A DNA stretch of 64,000 nucleotides from CAZRQL01 sp964602415 (GTDB lineage: Bacteria; Bacteroidota; Bacteroidia; Cytophagales; Flammeovirgaceae). The notes under the pieces were generated by a model that saw only the letters and a program-made list of their open reading frames with translations, was not told where the DNA came from and did no database searches. Positions 41,873 to 50,552 of the stretch are shown here, in pieces; positions within the stretch are counted from its first letter, which is position 1, and every line of letters begins with the position of its first letter. The stretch is from the NCBI GenBank assembly GCA_964602415.1, contig CAZRQL010000007.1:1-64000 (forward strand), in the 5' to 3' direction. The position numbers were made by a program, and so were the translations under genes.

Positions 41873-43195
41873 ATGTTCAAACCGTATTTGCCATTTTACC
41901 GCCAAAACCTAAAATTGGCAGCTCCTATTGTTTTGGCTCAAGGCGGACAGATGTTGGTTAGTATGGCCGACACACTCATGGTAGCCAAGGTAGGCAAGAC
42001 AGAACTGGCGGCTATCGCTTTTGTGAGCACGATTTATATTTCGCTGCTGGTAGCACTTTTTGGCTTTTCGATGGCCTCAACTACGCTGGTTGGGCAGGCC
42101 AATGGTGTGGGGGATAAAAGCACAGCCAACTCTGTGTTTTACAATAGCCTATGGCTCAATTTTATTGTAGCAGTTTTCTTGATGCTGGGCATGTTTGCCT
42201 TTACTCCTTTTTTGACAAGAATGGGACAATCCCCTGAGGTGGTCGAGGTTTGTTATGGATACTATTACTACATGGCAGCCACCTTTTTACCTTTTGCCGT
42301 TTTTTGCTCTTGCAAGTTTTATATCGAAGGCTTAGAGCAGCCGGCCATAGCTACCTACCACTCTATTATCTCCAATTTGCTCAATGTGTTCCTCAATTAC
42401 ATATTTATTTATGGACACTGGGGATTTCCGGCTATGGGGCTTTCGGGTGCGGGATTGGCCACGTTGATAGCCAGAATTGTACAAGCGGTTGGGATTTACT
42501 TGCATATCAGATGGTTGTGTAAACCCCAAGGCAGATTGGAATACAAAACCATCCGTCGGTTGGTGGTGTTGGGTATTCCTGTGTCTCTGCAAATGGTCTA
42601 TGAGGTGCTGGCTTTTTCGATTGGTGCGGTTATGATGGGCTGGCTGGGTAAAGATGAACTGGCTGCTCACCAGATTGTTATCACGGTAGCAGGGCTTACC
42701 TACCTAATGTCCACCGGCATAGGCGGGGCGGCCACCATCTCCAACAGCAATGAGTTGGGGCGCAGGGATTTAAAGCGCATCAACTTACAGTCATGGGCTT
42801 CATGGCATATAGTGATGATTTTTATGAGTTTTACAGCCTTTGTTTTCATAGCTTTTAGAAATGTGTTGCCCGCGTTTTTTGTGGAGGATAGCAAGGTCGT
42901 TGGTATAGCGGCACAACTTTTTGTGCTTGCCGGGCTTTTTCAAATTTTTGATGGTATTCAGGCAGTAGGGCAAGGTATTTTAAGAGGCATGGCGGATGTG
43001 AAAATACCTTCTTTGCTGGCTTTTGTAGGGTACTTTGTTGTTTTAATACCCGTGAGTTACTTTCTTGGGTTTATCATGCAATGGGGGGCTTCGGGGATAT
43101 GGATGGGTTACCTTTTTGGGTTGATTGTAGTATCTATCTTATTGATAATAAGGTATAAAATAGTCTTGTCTCATCTTGGCTATAAATGGGCTTAA
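41873..43195 (+). CDS. MATE family efflux transporter
   Basis: A 440-residue inner-membrane multidrug/toxin antiporter with about 12 helices, starting at about residue 14. Its first half has LAAPIVLAQGGQMLVSMADTLMV (split: LAAPIVLAQGGQ and MLVSMADTLMV) and its second half the equivalent LGIPVSLQMVYEVLAFSIG, showing the two-fold internal repeat of MATE/NorM proteins. It uses a Na+ or H+ gradient to export organic cations. It follows purQ by 2 nt, an odd pairing with no obvious functional link. Confidence 0.92.
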   Translation: MFKPYLPFYRQNLKLAAPIVLAQGGQMLVSMADTLMVAKVGKTELAAIAFVSTIYISLLVALFGFSMASTTLVGQANGVGDKSTANSVFYNSLWLNFIVAVFLMLGMFAFTPFLTRMGQSPEVVEVCYGYYYYMAATFLPFAVFCSCKFYIEGLEQPAIATYHSIISNLLNVFLNYIFIYGHWGFPAMGLSGAGLATLIARIVQAVGIYLHIRWLCKPQGRLEYKTIRRLVVLGIPVSLQMVYEVLAFSIGAVMMGWLGKDELAAHQIVITVAGLTYLMSTGIGGAATISNSNELGRRDLKRINLQSWASWHIVMIFMSFTAFVFIAFRNVLPAFFVEDSKVVGIAAQLFVLAGLFQIFDGIQAVGQGILRGMADVKIPSLLAFVGYFVVLIPVSYFLGFIMQWGASGIWMGYLFGLIVVSILLIIRYKIVLSHLGYKWA

Positions 43196-43377
43196 ACAAC
43201 AACGGCCAAGTTTACTTTTTTACGGGGATTTTTTTAGCTCATTGTAGTAGAGGCAAATCCCTCAACCTCTCTTCGTTTACCCAAAAATGCTCGGATTGGT
43301 GTCGGTTTGATATTGATGATTGGATTTTCTATTAAAACGGCTAAATCTTTACTTTGCAAAGTGTTGTCTTTTCATAT

Positions 43378-44316
43378 ATGTATAGAGTATTGTTTGTCTG
43401 GTTGCTTTTGGCAAACTTTTGGGCTTGTGATAGGGTAAAAGAGCCTATTAAGCCGGGTTTGGATGTTAGGATTTTGCTTGAGCATGATTTTATCGGGTTG
43501 AGCACTGCGGACACATTTGGGGTAGAAGTAGATGTACTTGCCAATGACATAATTGGAGACACTGCATTGCTCAAAATAGAGATGAGTCCTCTCTTTGGGT
43601 CGCTTAAAACCGCACCTGATAAAAATAAGTTTTTTTATATTCCCAAAAAATATTTCGCCGGTTTTGACACAGCGGCTTATCAAGTCTGCTCTAAGGATAC
43701 CTGCAAAAGAGCTTTTATCTTTTTTAGAATAAGGGATACCCTCAATATTGCCCAAATCTATGCCCTACCCGATAGTATCGAAATCACTGAGGGGCAAGAG
43801 CGTTTGTTGGATATTTTGGCAAATGATATTTTGAAGGGCAACTCCGTCCAAATTTATGCACAGCCCACCCAAAGCATGGTTGGGCAGAAAGTTCGTCTTT
43901 CTTTCCCCTACCCTGTTTTTTCGCCCAATCCCTCAGAGTCATCATTTGTATTTGATAAATTTAGTTACACCATTAAGGCTTCTATCCTAAACTCATCTGC
44001 TACGGAGGTAAGAGTTAAGATTTTACCCGACTGCAAAGGGAAGAGGTTTCAAGCCGTAGATGACACCATTGAGTTGAGAACCACGGCCTATTCTGCCCTA
44101 ACTCAAAATTTATTGCTCAACGACTCTATGTGTACAGAGGATAGGAGCAGGGCATCAATCAAACTGATACGTTCGACTTCTAAAGGCAATCTGGATTTTA
44201 ATGAACTGATTTTTAGTTATGTAACCAATCAGCTTGAGTCAGATGTTTTTGAGTATGAGGTTTGTGTTGCATCTATTTGTCGAAAAGCAAAAGTTTATTT
44301 TGTTCCTGCACCCTAA
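43378..44316 (+). CDS. Probable lipoprotein with three Ig/cadherin-like repeats
   Basis: A 312-residue exported protein. It starts at ATG 43378 with a signal sequence ending LLLANFWAC, a plausible but non-ideal lipobox with Cys18. Three beta-sandwich repeats of about 90 residues follow. Each begins with an xLANDxxG-like motif (VDVLANDIIGD, LDILANDILKG, TQNLLLNDSMC), and two carry a paired cysteine strand near the end (YQVCSKDTC, YEVCVASIC). This is the pattern of bacterial Ig/cadherin-like repeats seen in surface proteins. No catalytic motif. Its stop overlaps the convergent DUF6089-like gene by 4 nt. Confidence 0.72.
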   Translation: MYRVLFVWLLLANFWACDRVKEPIKPGLDVRILLEHDFIGLSTADTFGVEVDVLANDIIGDTALLKIEMSPLFGSLKTAPDKNKFFYIPKKYFAGFDTAAYQVCSKDTCKRAFIFFRIRDTLNIAQIYALPDSIEITEGQERLLDILANDILKGNSVQIYAQPTQSMVGQKVRLSFPYPVFSPNPSESSFVFDKFSYTIKASILNSSATEVRVKILPDCKGKRFQAVDDTIELRTTAYSALTQNLLLNDSMCTEDRSRASIKLIRSTSKGNLDFNELIFSYVTNQLESDVFEYEVCVASICRKAKVYFVPAP

Positions 44317-44987
44317 AACATCGGTTCAATGGGGATACATTTTGGACAGATTACATTCACAAACCTGTAAGTAAGTGTAAGCGATAGAAAGTAAGCCACA
44401 TCGTTGCGCTCGGTTGTGCCGCCGGAAGAAAAGGATTTTAAATCAAACTCATCTGTAAAAGTTTGATAAGTAGTAAGTTCGATGCCGTAGCTAAAGTTTT
44501 GACCGACAGCCTTTCTGATTCCCACGCCATAAGGAAACGTAGGCAAAAACATCGTTTGTGAGCGCGCGGTGTTTTTTTCATTGATAGAAGCAAAGCCTGC
44601 CCCTACCCCACCAAATAAATAAGAACTGAAGTTCATGCGGCCATAGCCTTTACTTCTGAAGTTGAAAAAATAATATTCTGCCAGAAAATTTGCCGAACCC
44701 ATAAAAGCACTCATTTCCAGTCCCCTGCTTTTGAGGACAGGGTCGGATAAATGTTGGTCTTTGGCCTCAAAAATCCCTAAAAACACGCTTTGTCTAAGCA
44801 TCCAAGCCGGATTGAGAATATAGCGGTGAGAAAGTTCAAACCCAATCCGCGAGTTGGGAACTTGGACACGAGGAGCCAAATCCCCACGGTAGTTGGTTGC
44901 CCCAAGGGCAAGCCCCAGCTCGCGTTTTTGAGAGTAAGCTCCAAGTGATAGGCTGAAAAACAATAAAATAAGAATGTATTTACGCAT
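44313..44987 (-). CDS. DUF6089-like outer-membrane beta-barrel protein
   Basis: A 224-residue exported protein with signal peptide MRKYILILLFFSLSLGAYSQ. The mature start ELGLALGATNYRGDLAP (about 23-39) is the signature of DUF6089-type Bacteroidota barrel proteins, and the rest consists of amphipathic strands with several Gly/aromatic turns (FGGVGAGFASI). The C-terminus includes CPKC (two Cys) and ends in Phe, typical for outer-membrane barrels. An upstream ATG at 44999 would add four residues. Function unknown. Confidence 0.78.
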   Translation of the reverse strand: MRKYILILLFFSLSLGAYSQKRELGLALGATNYRGDLAPRVQVPNSRIGFELSHRYILNPAWMLRQSVFLGIFEAKDQHLSDPVLKSRGLEMSAFMGSANFLAEYYFFNFRSKGYGRMNFSSYLFGGVGAGFASINEKNTARSQTMFLPTFPYGVGIRKAVGQNFSYGIELTTYQTFTDEFDLKSFSSGGTTERNDVAYFLSLTLTYRFVNVICPKCIPIEPMF

Positions 44988-45071
44988 AATATGATGCAAT
45001 AAAGGGTTAAAATCGGGTCAAGAGATTAAATTAAAATGGATTTTTTTGTAACTATGAGCAAAATTAAGTCA

Positions 45072-46271
45072 ATGAAACGATTTTATCTGCTTGGGCTTGC
45101 CTTATATGCTAACGCCTTTGTTTTTGCTTCAGGTATAGATTTTTTGAATGTTTCAAATAACGCTCAGTGGGAAGAAGTTCTAAAACGGGCAAAAAAGGAA
45201 AATAAACTGCTTTTCGTGGATTTTTATACAGATTGGTGTGGTTGGTGCAAAAAAATGGATAAAGAGGTTTTTTCAATTCAGGAAGTGGGCAACTATTACA
45301 ACCAAGAGTTTATTAATCTCAAAATTGATGCTGAAAACGACCAATTGGGCGCGGGGCTTGCTGCAAAATTCAAAGTCGAAGGTTTCCCAACCTACCTTTT
45401 TATAGACAGTGAACAGATGGTGGTTAGTACGCTGGTAGGCTACCAACAAAAATCCCAGTTGATTGAATCGGGTCTTTCGGCTATTTCGATATGGAGACTT
45501 TTGCCCGAACTCAAAGCCAAAGCCCAAAAAGGCAAACTTAGCCCCTCAGAGACCAGAGATTTGGCTGTTTTGATGGCCAAGCAAGACGGTACAGATGCAG
45601 CGATGGTTTATGCCAACCAATATGCAAAAGATTTTAAAAATGAATATCTGAGCAAGCCTGAAGACTTTGAATTCGCAATGTTTTTTCTAAAAGCAATAGA
45701 CAGCCCTACTTTTGAATATTTTTCTAAAAACTACCGCATTATAGCCCAAAGTGTTGGGGTAGAAAAAGTTGATGAATACAAGTACATCATATTCGAGGAC
45801 AATTTTATGAAGGCAGTGGCAAAAAATGACGAGGCAGCCCTCAACCGATTAATTGACAAGTTATCGCCCATTTATCTGGATGGTGCAACCCAATCCGAAA
45901 ATGATATGCTTCGCTTTACCATGCAAAGCGGCTTTTATGAACGGACTGAAAATTGGGAGAAATTCATAGAGCTTATCGAAAATTTCAGAGATACCAAAGC
46001 CGAAGACAAAGCAGCCTTTATTTTTGGGCAGAGCGAAAAAATAGCACTTCAACTCCCTGATTCTCGACTGATAAAAAAAGCAATTGACTGGATGCAAGTA
46101 GCCACATCACAATCCAAGACCTTTGACAATCATTTTTTGCTGAGTATTTTATATCTTCGCAATGAAAACACACAAGAAGCTAAAAACCAACTTAGCAAGG
46201 CTCAGGTGCTTGCCAAAAGCGATGAAGAAAAAGAAAAGGTAAACGAACTCCAAAAATACATAAAGCCATGA
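45072..46271 (+). CDS. Exported thioredoxin-fold protein
   Basis: A 399-residue protein with a signal peptide (MKRFYLLGL to VFASG), then a thioredoxin domain (about 27-140) with redox motif WCGWC (Cys56, Cys59) and a cis-Pro in GFPTYLFI, so it should act in the periplasm as a disulfide reductase or isomerase. The remaining 250 residues are helical (TPR-like), perhaps for substrate binding. Alternative starts ATG 45036 and 45054 would place a polar stretch before the signal. The GNAT gene starts within the stop codon (4-nt overlap), indicating coupled translation. Confidence 0.85.
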   Translation: MKRFYLLGLALYANAFVFASGIDFLNVSNNAQWEEVLKRAKKENKLLFVDFYTDWCGWCKKMDKEVFSIQEVGNYYNQEFINLKIDAENDQLGAGLAAKFKVEGFPTYLFIDSEQMVVSTLVGYQQKSQLIESGLSAISIWRLLPELKAKAQKGKLSPSETRDLAVLMAKQDGTDAAMVYANQYAKDFKNEYLSKPEDFEFAMFFLKAIDSPTFEYFSKNYRIIAQSVGVEKVDEYKYIIFEDNFMKAVAKNDEAALNRLIDKLSPIYLDGATQSENDMLRFTMQSGFYERTENWEKFIELIENFRDTKAEDKAAFIFGQSEKIALQLPDSRLIKKAIDWMQVATSQSKTFDNHFLLSILYLRNENTQEAKNQLSKAQVLAKSDEEKEKVNELQKYIKP

Positions 46272-47305
46272 GTGAATTAGTGTACTCAGAAAACGACTCC
46301 AACAGATTTGGTCTAAATATCTACAGAGCCTCAATGGACGAAATCCATAGCGATTCTATCGTTAAGACAATATTGGACAATGAAGTCGATACAGCTATTG
46401 TGAGGATACCTTCCCATAAGTTGGCTCAAATTGAGCGACTTGAAAAATTGGCCATGCCCTTTTTTATAGCCGATACGCTGATACATTACAAAGCAGATTT
46501 GCTCAAATACGAAACCCAAGAGCTTGTTAACCAAGATATAGAGTTTATTCCTGCCGGACAGCCGCATCATTATGTGCTCAATAGTTTGGTGTTGCAGACT
46601 TTTGGCAATTATGTAAACCACTACCGTAATAACCCCTTTTTCCAAAACCAGTTGGTCAATGAGGGCTATCAAGATTGGGTTAGAAGTTTTGCGACCGACA
46701 ACCCTGAAGGTAGATTTTGTTGGCTTTTGAAAAGAGACGGCAATTTTATTGGCTTTGCTTGTTTTATTTTCCCCCCTGATGACTTCAGCGAGTGTAAAGG
46801 CAAACTTTACGGCGTACTTTCTGATATGCGAGGTCAGGGCGTTTATCATGACATTATGCGTTTTTCGATGAACTATGCCAAATCTTGCGGTTATTCATCC
46901 ATGCTGGTCAAAACCCAAATTGAAAATAGAATCGTGCAAAGGGTTTGGGCTGATATGGGCTTCAAAGTAGAAGACTCTGAAAATACCATCCACATCAACT
47001 CTTTGCTCAGAAAAACTGTTTTTGATCCGATTGTTTTTCCTTTTGTAGCCAAAGACGATGAATACAAAACCAAAACCTTGGCAAATAGATTGGTTTTGAA
47101 AGAAATAAATGTTTATTTTGACTATAAGCAGAATATCACTACCTTAAATCATCGTTTTGTGAACTTAAAACCCCTCAAACAGGGTCAGCAGTATCAATTT
47201 AGACTTAGTTACCCTGCGGGCAATAAAGGCTTACTTAGGATAGAGGATTCAGATGGCCAAGTGTGTGTATTGGTTTATTTTGATTTACGGCATTTTATAG
47301 CATAA
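46268..47305 (+). CDS. GNAT family acetyltransferase with C-terminal extension
   Basis: A 345-residue soluble protein. The first 250 residues have the layout of RffC/WecD-like N-acetyltransferases: a first part with MPFFIADTLIHYKAD (about 63-77) and a GNAT core with RFCWLLKRDGNFIGFACFIF (about 150-169), VLSDMRGQGVYHDIM for acetyl-CoA binding, and WADMGFKVEDS. WecD-type enzymes acetylate amino sugars for surface polysaccharide; the substrate here is not established. The last 95 residues form a separate beta-rich domain that could be hot-dog-like. It is coupled to the thioredoxin gene by a 4-nt overlap. Confidence 0.75.
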   Translation: MSELVYSENDSNRFGLNIYRASMDEIHSDSIVKTILDNEVDTAIVRIPSHKLAQIERLEKLAMPFFIADTLIHYKADLLKYETQELVNQDIEFIPAGQPHHYVLNSLVLQTFGNYVNHYRNNPFFQNQLVNEGYQDWVRSFATDNPEGRFCWLLKRDGNFIGFACFIFPPDDFSECKGKLYGVLSDMRGQGVYHDIMRFSMNYAKSCGYSSMLVKTQIENRIVQRVWADMGFKVEDSENTIHINSLLRKTVFDPIVFPFVAKDDEYKTKTLANRLVLKEINVYFDYKQNITTLNHRFVNLKPLKQGQQYQFRLSYPAGNKGLLRIEDSDGQVCVLVYFDLRHFIA

Positions 47306-47393
47306 GGGAAGGACATCTCTACGGTTGTGCCTTGCTTTGCATGAGACACAATATCAACCCGAATTATGTATTAGAGATAAGTAAAGTGTGTAT

Positions 47394-47585
47394 TTATCTA
47401 ACCATTGGTACTTTTTGTTGAAAACAAAGACTTAGCTCAAATACCCAAACACTAATTGCATAATTCAGGTTGATGTCGGTTTTTTTCTTTTGAATTTGTA
47501 AGGTATAGTAAGTTTGCCCTGAGCATGTATGCACAACAAGCCAAACCATCAGCCCAGCAAAAATCCTTATGTTTTTTAGCAACAA
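47394..47585 (-). CDS. Possible small exported protein, uncertain
   Basis: A 63-residue frame beginning 5 nt after the SirB1-like gene. Residues 1-24 look like a signal peptide (ending HTCSGQ); the remaining 39 residues have no recognisable domain. It may be a remnant of a longer gene or a spurious frame. The surrounding 285 bases (47306-47590) hold nothing else that I can identify. Confidence 0.28.
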   Translation of the reverse strand: MLLKNIRIFAGLMVWLVVHTCSGQTYYTLQIQKKKTDINLNYAISVWVFELSLCFQQKVPMVR

Positions 47586-47590
47586 GGTTT

Positions 47591-48433
47591 TTAGTCGTCT
47601 TCAATGCCAAACTCATTCAAAAAATCGCTTAGTTGCTCAGACTTAGTGTCATCCTCGTATTTGCGAAAAGTGATAAGCAGGTTGCGCATTACCCTAAGTA
47701 GTATGTCTGTGTTGGTACAAGGCTCAAAGTACCTTTCCAAAAGTGGGAGTTTAAGCCCAAGTATGTAGCTTTCTATTTCAGATTTGGTGAAGATAAGACC
47801 TTTGTTGTAAACGTTGATATAAAACTGAAAATCAGAGGTTTTGTAAGTAAGCACAAAAAGATTAGGCAGGTTTACCCCATAGATAGGGAGCTTGAGTTTT
47901 TGGGCGATCATCATGTAAACCACACAGAGGCTGATGGGGTTTCCAAGTCTTTTTTCCAGCACGAAGTGCATCATGGAGTTGTCAGGGGAGTGAAAGTCAT
48001 CGTTGTTGGCGGCAAAGCGCAATGAGCCAAAAAATATGGTATTCAAGAGCTTGACTTGCTCAACGGGGTTCATTTTGTATTTGAACTCAAGCCATATTTC
48101 GTAGTAAAGCTGCTCGAGATTTTTTTTGAGTTCAGAATAATCAATTTCCGGATACAAATAAGTGTTGATAATCCAAAAGCCCTCAAGCAGGTCTTGCCCT
48201 CCGCCCTCAAACCAATCACTCAATCTTTGATGCACCCATTCTACGTGTATCCGATTGAGCAATTCTCTAATTCTTTCTTTGTGTTGTAGGGAGGAGGCTT
48301 TGGGAATGGACTGTTGCAAAAACGAAAAAGCCTCTACTCCCAAAGAAGCTATTTTTTGTCTAACATGACTAAATACCTCAGGGTCAGAGTCATCTAAAAG
48401 TAAGATGAGGTGTTCGAGGTCTTTTTGGTTCAT
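47591..48433 (-). CDS. SirB1-like transglutaminase-fold protein
   Basis: A 280-residue cytosolic protein. It has a helical N-terminal part (about 1-110) and then the Transglut_core2/SirB1 region: LEKRLGNPISLCVVYMMIA (about 164-182), LPIYGVNLPNLFVLTY, and a helical tail with RVMRNLL. Positions that in many relatives read PGHFL and DPF read PNLFV and NVY here, similar to E. coli SirB1, so peptidase or transglutaminase activity is doubtful. Its start overlaps the end of the SiaC-like gene by 4 nt, so it is translated with the SiaB-SiaC pair. Role unknown; a partner of that switch is an inference from position. Confidence 0.78.
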   Translation of the reverse strand: MNQKDLEHLILLLDDSDPEVFSHVRQKIASLGVEAFSFLQQSIPKASSLQHKERIRELLNRIHVEWVHQRLSDWFEGGGQDLLEGFWIINTYLYPEIDYSELKKNLEQLYYEIWLEFKYKMNPVEQVKLLNTIFFGSLRFAANNDDFHSPDNSMMHFVLEKRLGNPISLCVVYMMIAQKLKLPIYGVNLPNLFVLTYKTSDFQFYINVYNKGLIFTKSEIESYILGLKLPLLERYFEPCTNTDILLRVMRNLLITFRKYEDDTKSEQLSDFLNEFGIEDD

Positions 48434-48816
48434 GATTCTTCACCCGTAATAACTATTAGCTCGATGGGAAGATTGATAATGTCAATAAAATCTTTGCCGG
48501 AATACTGCATATCTTCATCTTCTTCTTCATAGTACCAATTCACTTTGACAGGCGTTCCGCTTTGGGGTAGCTTTTCAAGTTTTCTAAAAGTTTCTACCAA
48601 ACATTTTGCAGAGCTTGTGTTGAAATACTCTAATTTAATATTGAGTTCAGTGCTGGGGGCAGGAGATAAAATATATCTATCCAGCCAATCGAAAATGGGA
48701 CTGTAAAACTCAATCGAATTTTCGGGAATAGAGCGACCCCTAATCAACAAGACACCCGATGATTTGAAATCAACTTCAGGGGTACGTTGGGTCTTTTCAA
48801 TCAATAAGTTTTCCAT
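48430..48816 (-). CDS. SiaC-like (DUF1987) regulatory protein
   Basis: A 128-residue STAS-like regulatory protein. It follows the DUF1987/SiaC pattern: TPEVDFKSSGVLLIRGRSIPE (split TPEVDFKSSG, VLLIRGRSIPE), FYSPIFDWLDRYI, and LEYFNTSSAK with Thr67, which by position corresponds to the phosphorylated Thr68 of Pseudomonas SiaC. In Pseudomonas aeruginosa, unphosphorylated SiaC activates the diguanylate cyclase SiaD; the kinase SiaB phosphorylates it and the phosphatase SiaA reverses this. I see no cyclase or phosphatase here. The start is ATG 48816, sharing one base with the stop of the SiaB-like gene (TGATG). Confidence 0.85.
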   Translation of the reverse strand: MENLLIEKTQRTPEVDFKSSGVLLIRGRSIPENSIEFYSPIFDWLDRYILSPAPSTELNIKLEYFNTSSAKCLVETFRKLEKLPQSGTPVKVNWYYEEEDEDMQYSGKDFIDIINLPIELIVITGEES

Positions 48817-49388
48817 CAGGTAGTTACTTTGGCTAAAATACAAAAAAAACAGTAATTTTCATCTACGGGTAAAATTCTATAGCCCAGGGCTTCGTTTGAA
48901 CGTCTCGCAACATCTATAATTCCCAGCCCGGCACCTCCTTTGGAAGTGAACTCAGTGGTCTGCAAAACTTCTCTATATTTTTCTTTAAGTGCACTCTTGT
49001 CAAGGGTATTTACTTCATCAATCTTAGAGATGAGATTGTATTTTGTCATTTCATCCATATAGTTGCCAACAGCGATCTGGTAGTGCATACTGTCTTTATC
49101 TAATCGAAATATTACATTTTGGTATTCATTTTTCCATGTGGGGTTCCATTTTAAGGATTCACGATGGAACAAATTTTGTAGCATTTCCACACACACAGCA
49201 AAGATACGCTTTCTAACAGGCTCTTTTTCACCCATAGAAACTAAACGAGCCTCAATCATGCTGAGTAAGTCATCAAGTACCGATGTCGAAAAATAACCTT
49301 TATAGCTCAGGACGTTATTACCCACTTGTAGGGAGTCGAAGAAAGATATGAATTTTAAATCTTCCAAATTTTCTATCTGCGTTTTCAC
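48816..49388 (-). CDS. SiaB-like (DUF6272) protein kinase
   Basis: A 190-residue protein with a GHKL/histidine-kinase-type ATPase fold. The N box reads VEMLQNLFHR (about 68-77), with the conserved Glu and Asn, and the G2 box reads GGAGLGIIDVARRS (about 151-164). This matches the SiaB family, whose known member phosphorylates SiaC on threonine. The start is GTG 49388; the family's usual N-terminal strand begins soon afterwards, so the true start is probably here or slightly downstream. It overlaps the SiaC-like gene by one base. It lies 50 nt downstream of the FAD oxidoreductase gene on the same strand. Confidence 0.82.
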   Translation of the reverse strand: MKTQIENLEDLKFISFFDSLQVGNNVLSYKGYFSTSVLDDLLSMIEARLVSMGEKEPVRKRIFAVCVEMLQNLFHRESLKWNPTWKNEYQNVIFRLDKDSMHYQIAVGNYMDEMTKYNLISKIDEVNTLDKSALKEKYREVLQTTEFTSKGGAGLGIIDVARRSNEALGYRILPVDENYCFFCILAKVTT

Positions 49389-49438
49389 AAAGATATATTG
49401 AAATATATTTTACAAAGAAAAAACTTTCTACCAGTTAT

Positions 49439-50551
49439 TTACTGACCCAACAAATCATTTTTGAAAGCTATCTTGGCAAGCTCCGCTCCAGCCCAACCGG
49501 ATAAAGCCACTCCCATTCCTCCCATGCCAACTGCTTGATAATAAAAAGGTTGCTTATTTATGGATGGCCATTTTGTGTTTCCAAAGCCCATGATGCCTGC
49601 CCATGTGTGCTCTACTTCAAAATCTACACCCCCCAGTATGTTTTCTCTCAGCAGACTATAAAGATGTTCCATAATAGTTGGGTTAATTCCAAACTCATAA
49701 GTGCTTTCTGTTTCAAAATCTAAATTTCTGCCTCCTCCCAAGAGTACTCTATTGCCCAAGTCTCTAAAATAGTAATACCCGGCTTGAAGGTGAAAAGAAC
49801 CCTTAAAATTGATTTTTTCCAAAGGTTTGGTAACCAAAACGATACCTCTGCCCGGTTTGACCTCAGATTGGGGGTTGAGTTGTTTGGCAAATGCGTTGGT
49901 GCATAGAAAAATTTTTTCGGCTTCAAACTCAATCTGATTACAAAACACTTTTTTTTCTTCGATACCCAGTACTTTGCAGCCCGTTATGAGTCTTATTCCC
50001 AAGTGATTGGCACGACTCCAAAGCGCATCCATGAGCTTACCTGTATCTAAGTAGCCTTCAAAAGAATTACGTACCAAACAGCTAAATCCTTTAAAACCAA
50101 ACTGTTTTAAGTTTTCGGTGTCGGTTTTAAAAACAGCTTGTTTGAAAATTGGTTTTAATAAACCGTTTAAATAGTCCAATTTTTCCAAGGCGCGCTCTAA
50201 TTCTTCTCCCCCTACTTCATAGCCTCCTGCCCTTTGAAAATCAATTATTTCATCACCAAACTCTTTGCGGAGTCTAATCAAACCGCGCCAGCGTTTTTCT
50301 ACCAACTCAAGAGCTTGGCTTTCGCCCATTTTTTCGATGTCCTCCAAAATCTCTGTGGGGCTGCCAAAGCAAGCGAAGCCCGCGTTTTTTGTGCTTGCGC
50401 CGGTAGGAATGATGCCTGAGTCTAATACCAAAACCTTGGTATGTGGTTTTAGTGCTTTGATACTCAAGGCAGTCCACAAACCTGTAAGCCCTCCTCCTAT
50501 CACAAGGGCATCGTAGCGAATAAGTGATTGTCTCTCCCAAAAACTTAGCAT
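49439..50551 (-). CDS. FAD-dependent oxidoreductase, DadA/DAO family
   Basis: A 370-residue soluble flavoprotein. The N-terminal FAD motif is VIGGGLTG (17-24), followed by the DAO-type TGASTKNAGFACFG. The C-terminal half has the flavin-binding signature GMGGMGVALSGWAG. The substrate-binding half is typical of amine/amino-acid oxidases (DadA, GlpO, SoxA-like). Substrate unknown. It begins one base after the radical SAM gene ends, so the two are almost certainly co-transcribed and may act on the same molecule. Confidence 0.85.
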   Translation of the reverse strand: MLSFWERQSLIRYDALVIGGGLTGLWTALSIKALKPHTKVLVLDSGIIPTGASTKNAGFACFGSPTEILEDIEKMGESQALELVEKRWRGLIRLRKEFGDEIIDFQRAGGYEVGGEELERALEKLDYLNGLLKPIFKQAVFKTDTENLKQFGFKGFSCLVRNSFEGYLDTGKLMDALWSRANHLGIRLITGCKVLGIEEKKVFCNQIEFEAEKIFLCTNAFAKQLNPQSEVKPGRGIVLVTKPLEKINFKGSFHLQAGYYYFRDLGNRVLLGGGRNLDFETESTYEFGINPTIMEHLYSLLRENILGGVDFEVEHTWAGIMGFGNTKWPSINKQPFYYQAVGMGGMGVALSGWAGAELAKIAFKNDLLGQ

Positions 50552-50552
50552 A

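Noticed and set aside
46331..46849. A 172-codon minus-strand frame inside the GNAT gene
   Set aside because: Antisense to a recognisable acetyltransferase; no motif of its own.
49388..49395. A TATCTTTG element on the minus strand touching the GTG start of the SiaB-like gene
   Set aside because: If it were the promoter, transcription would begin inside the gene. More likely it is chance, or the true start is slightly downstream and the gene is read from the upstream operon.
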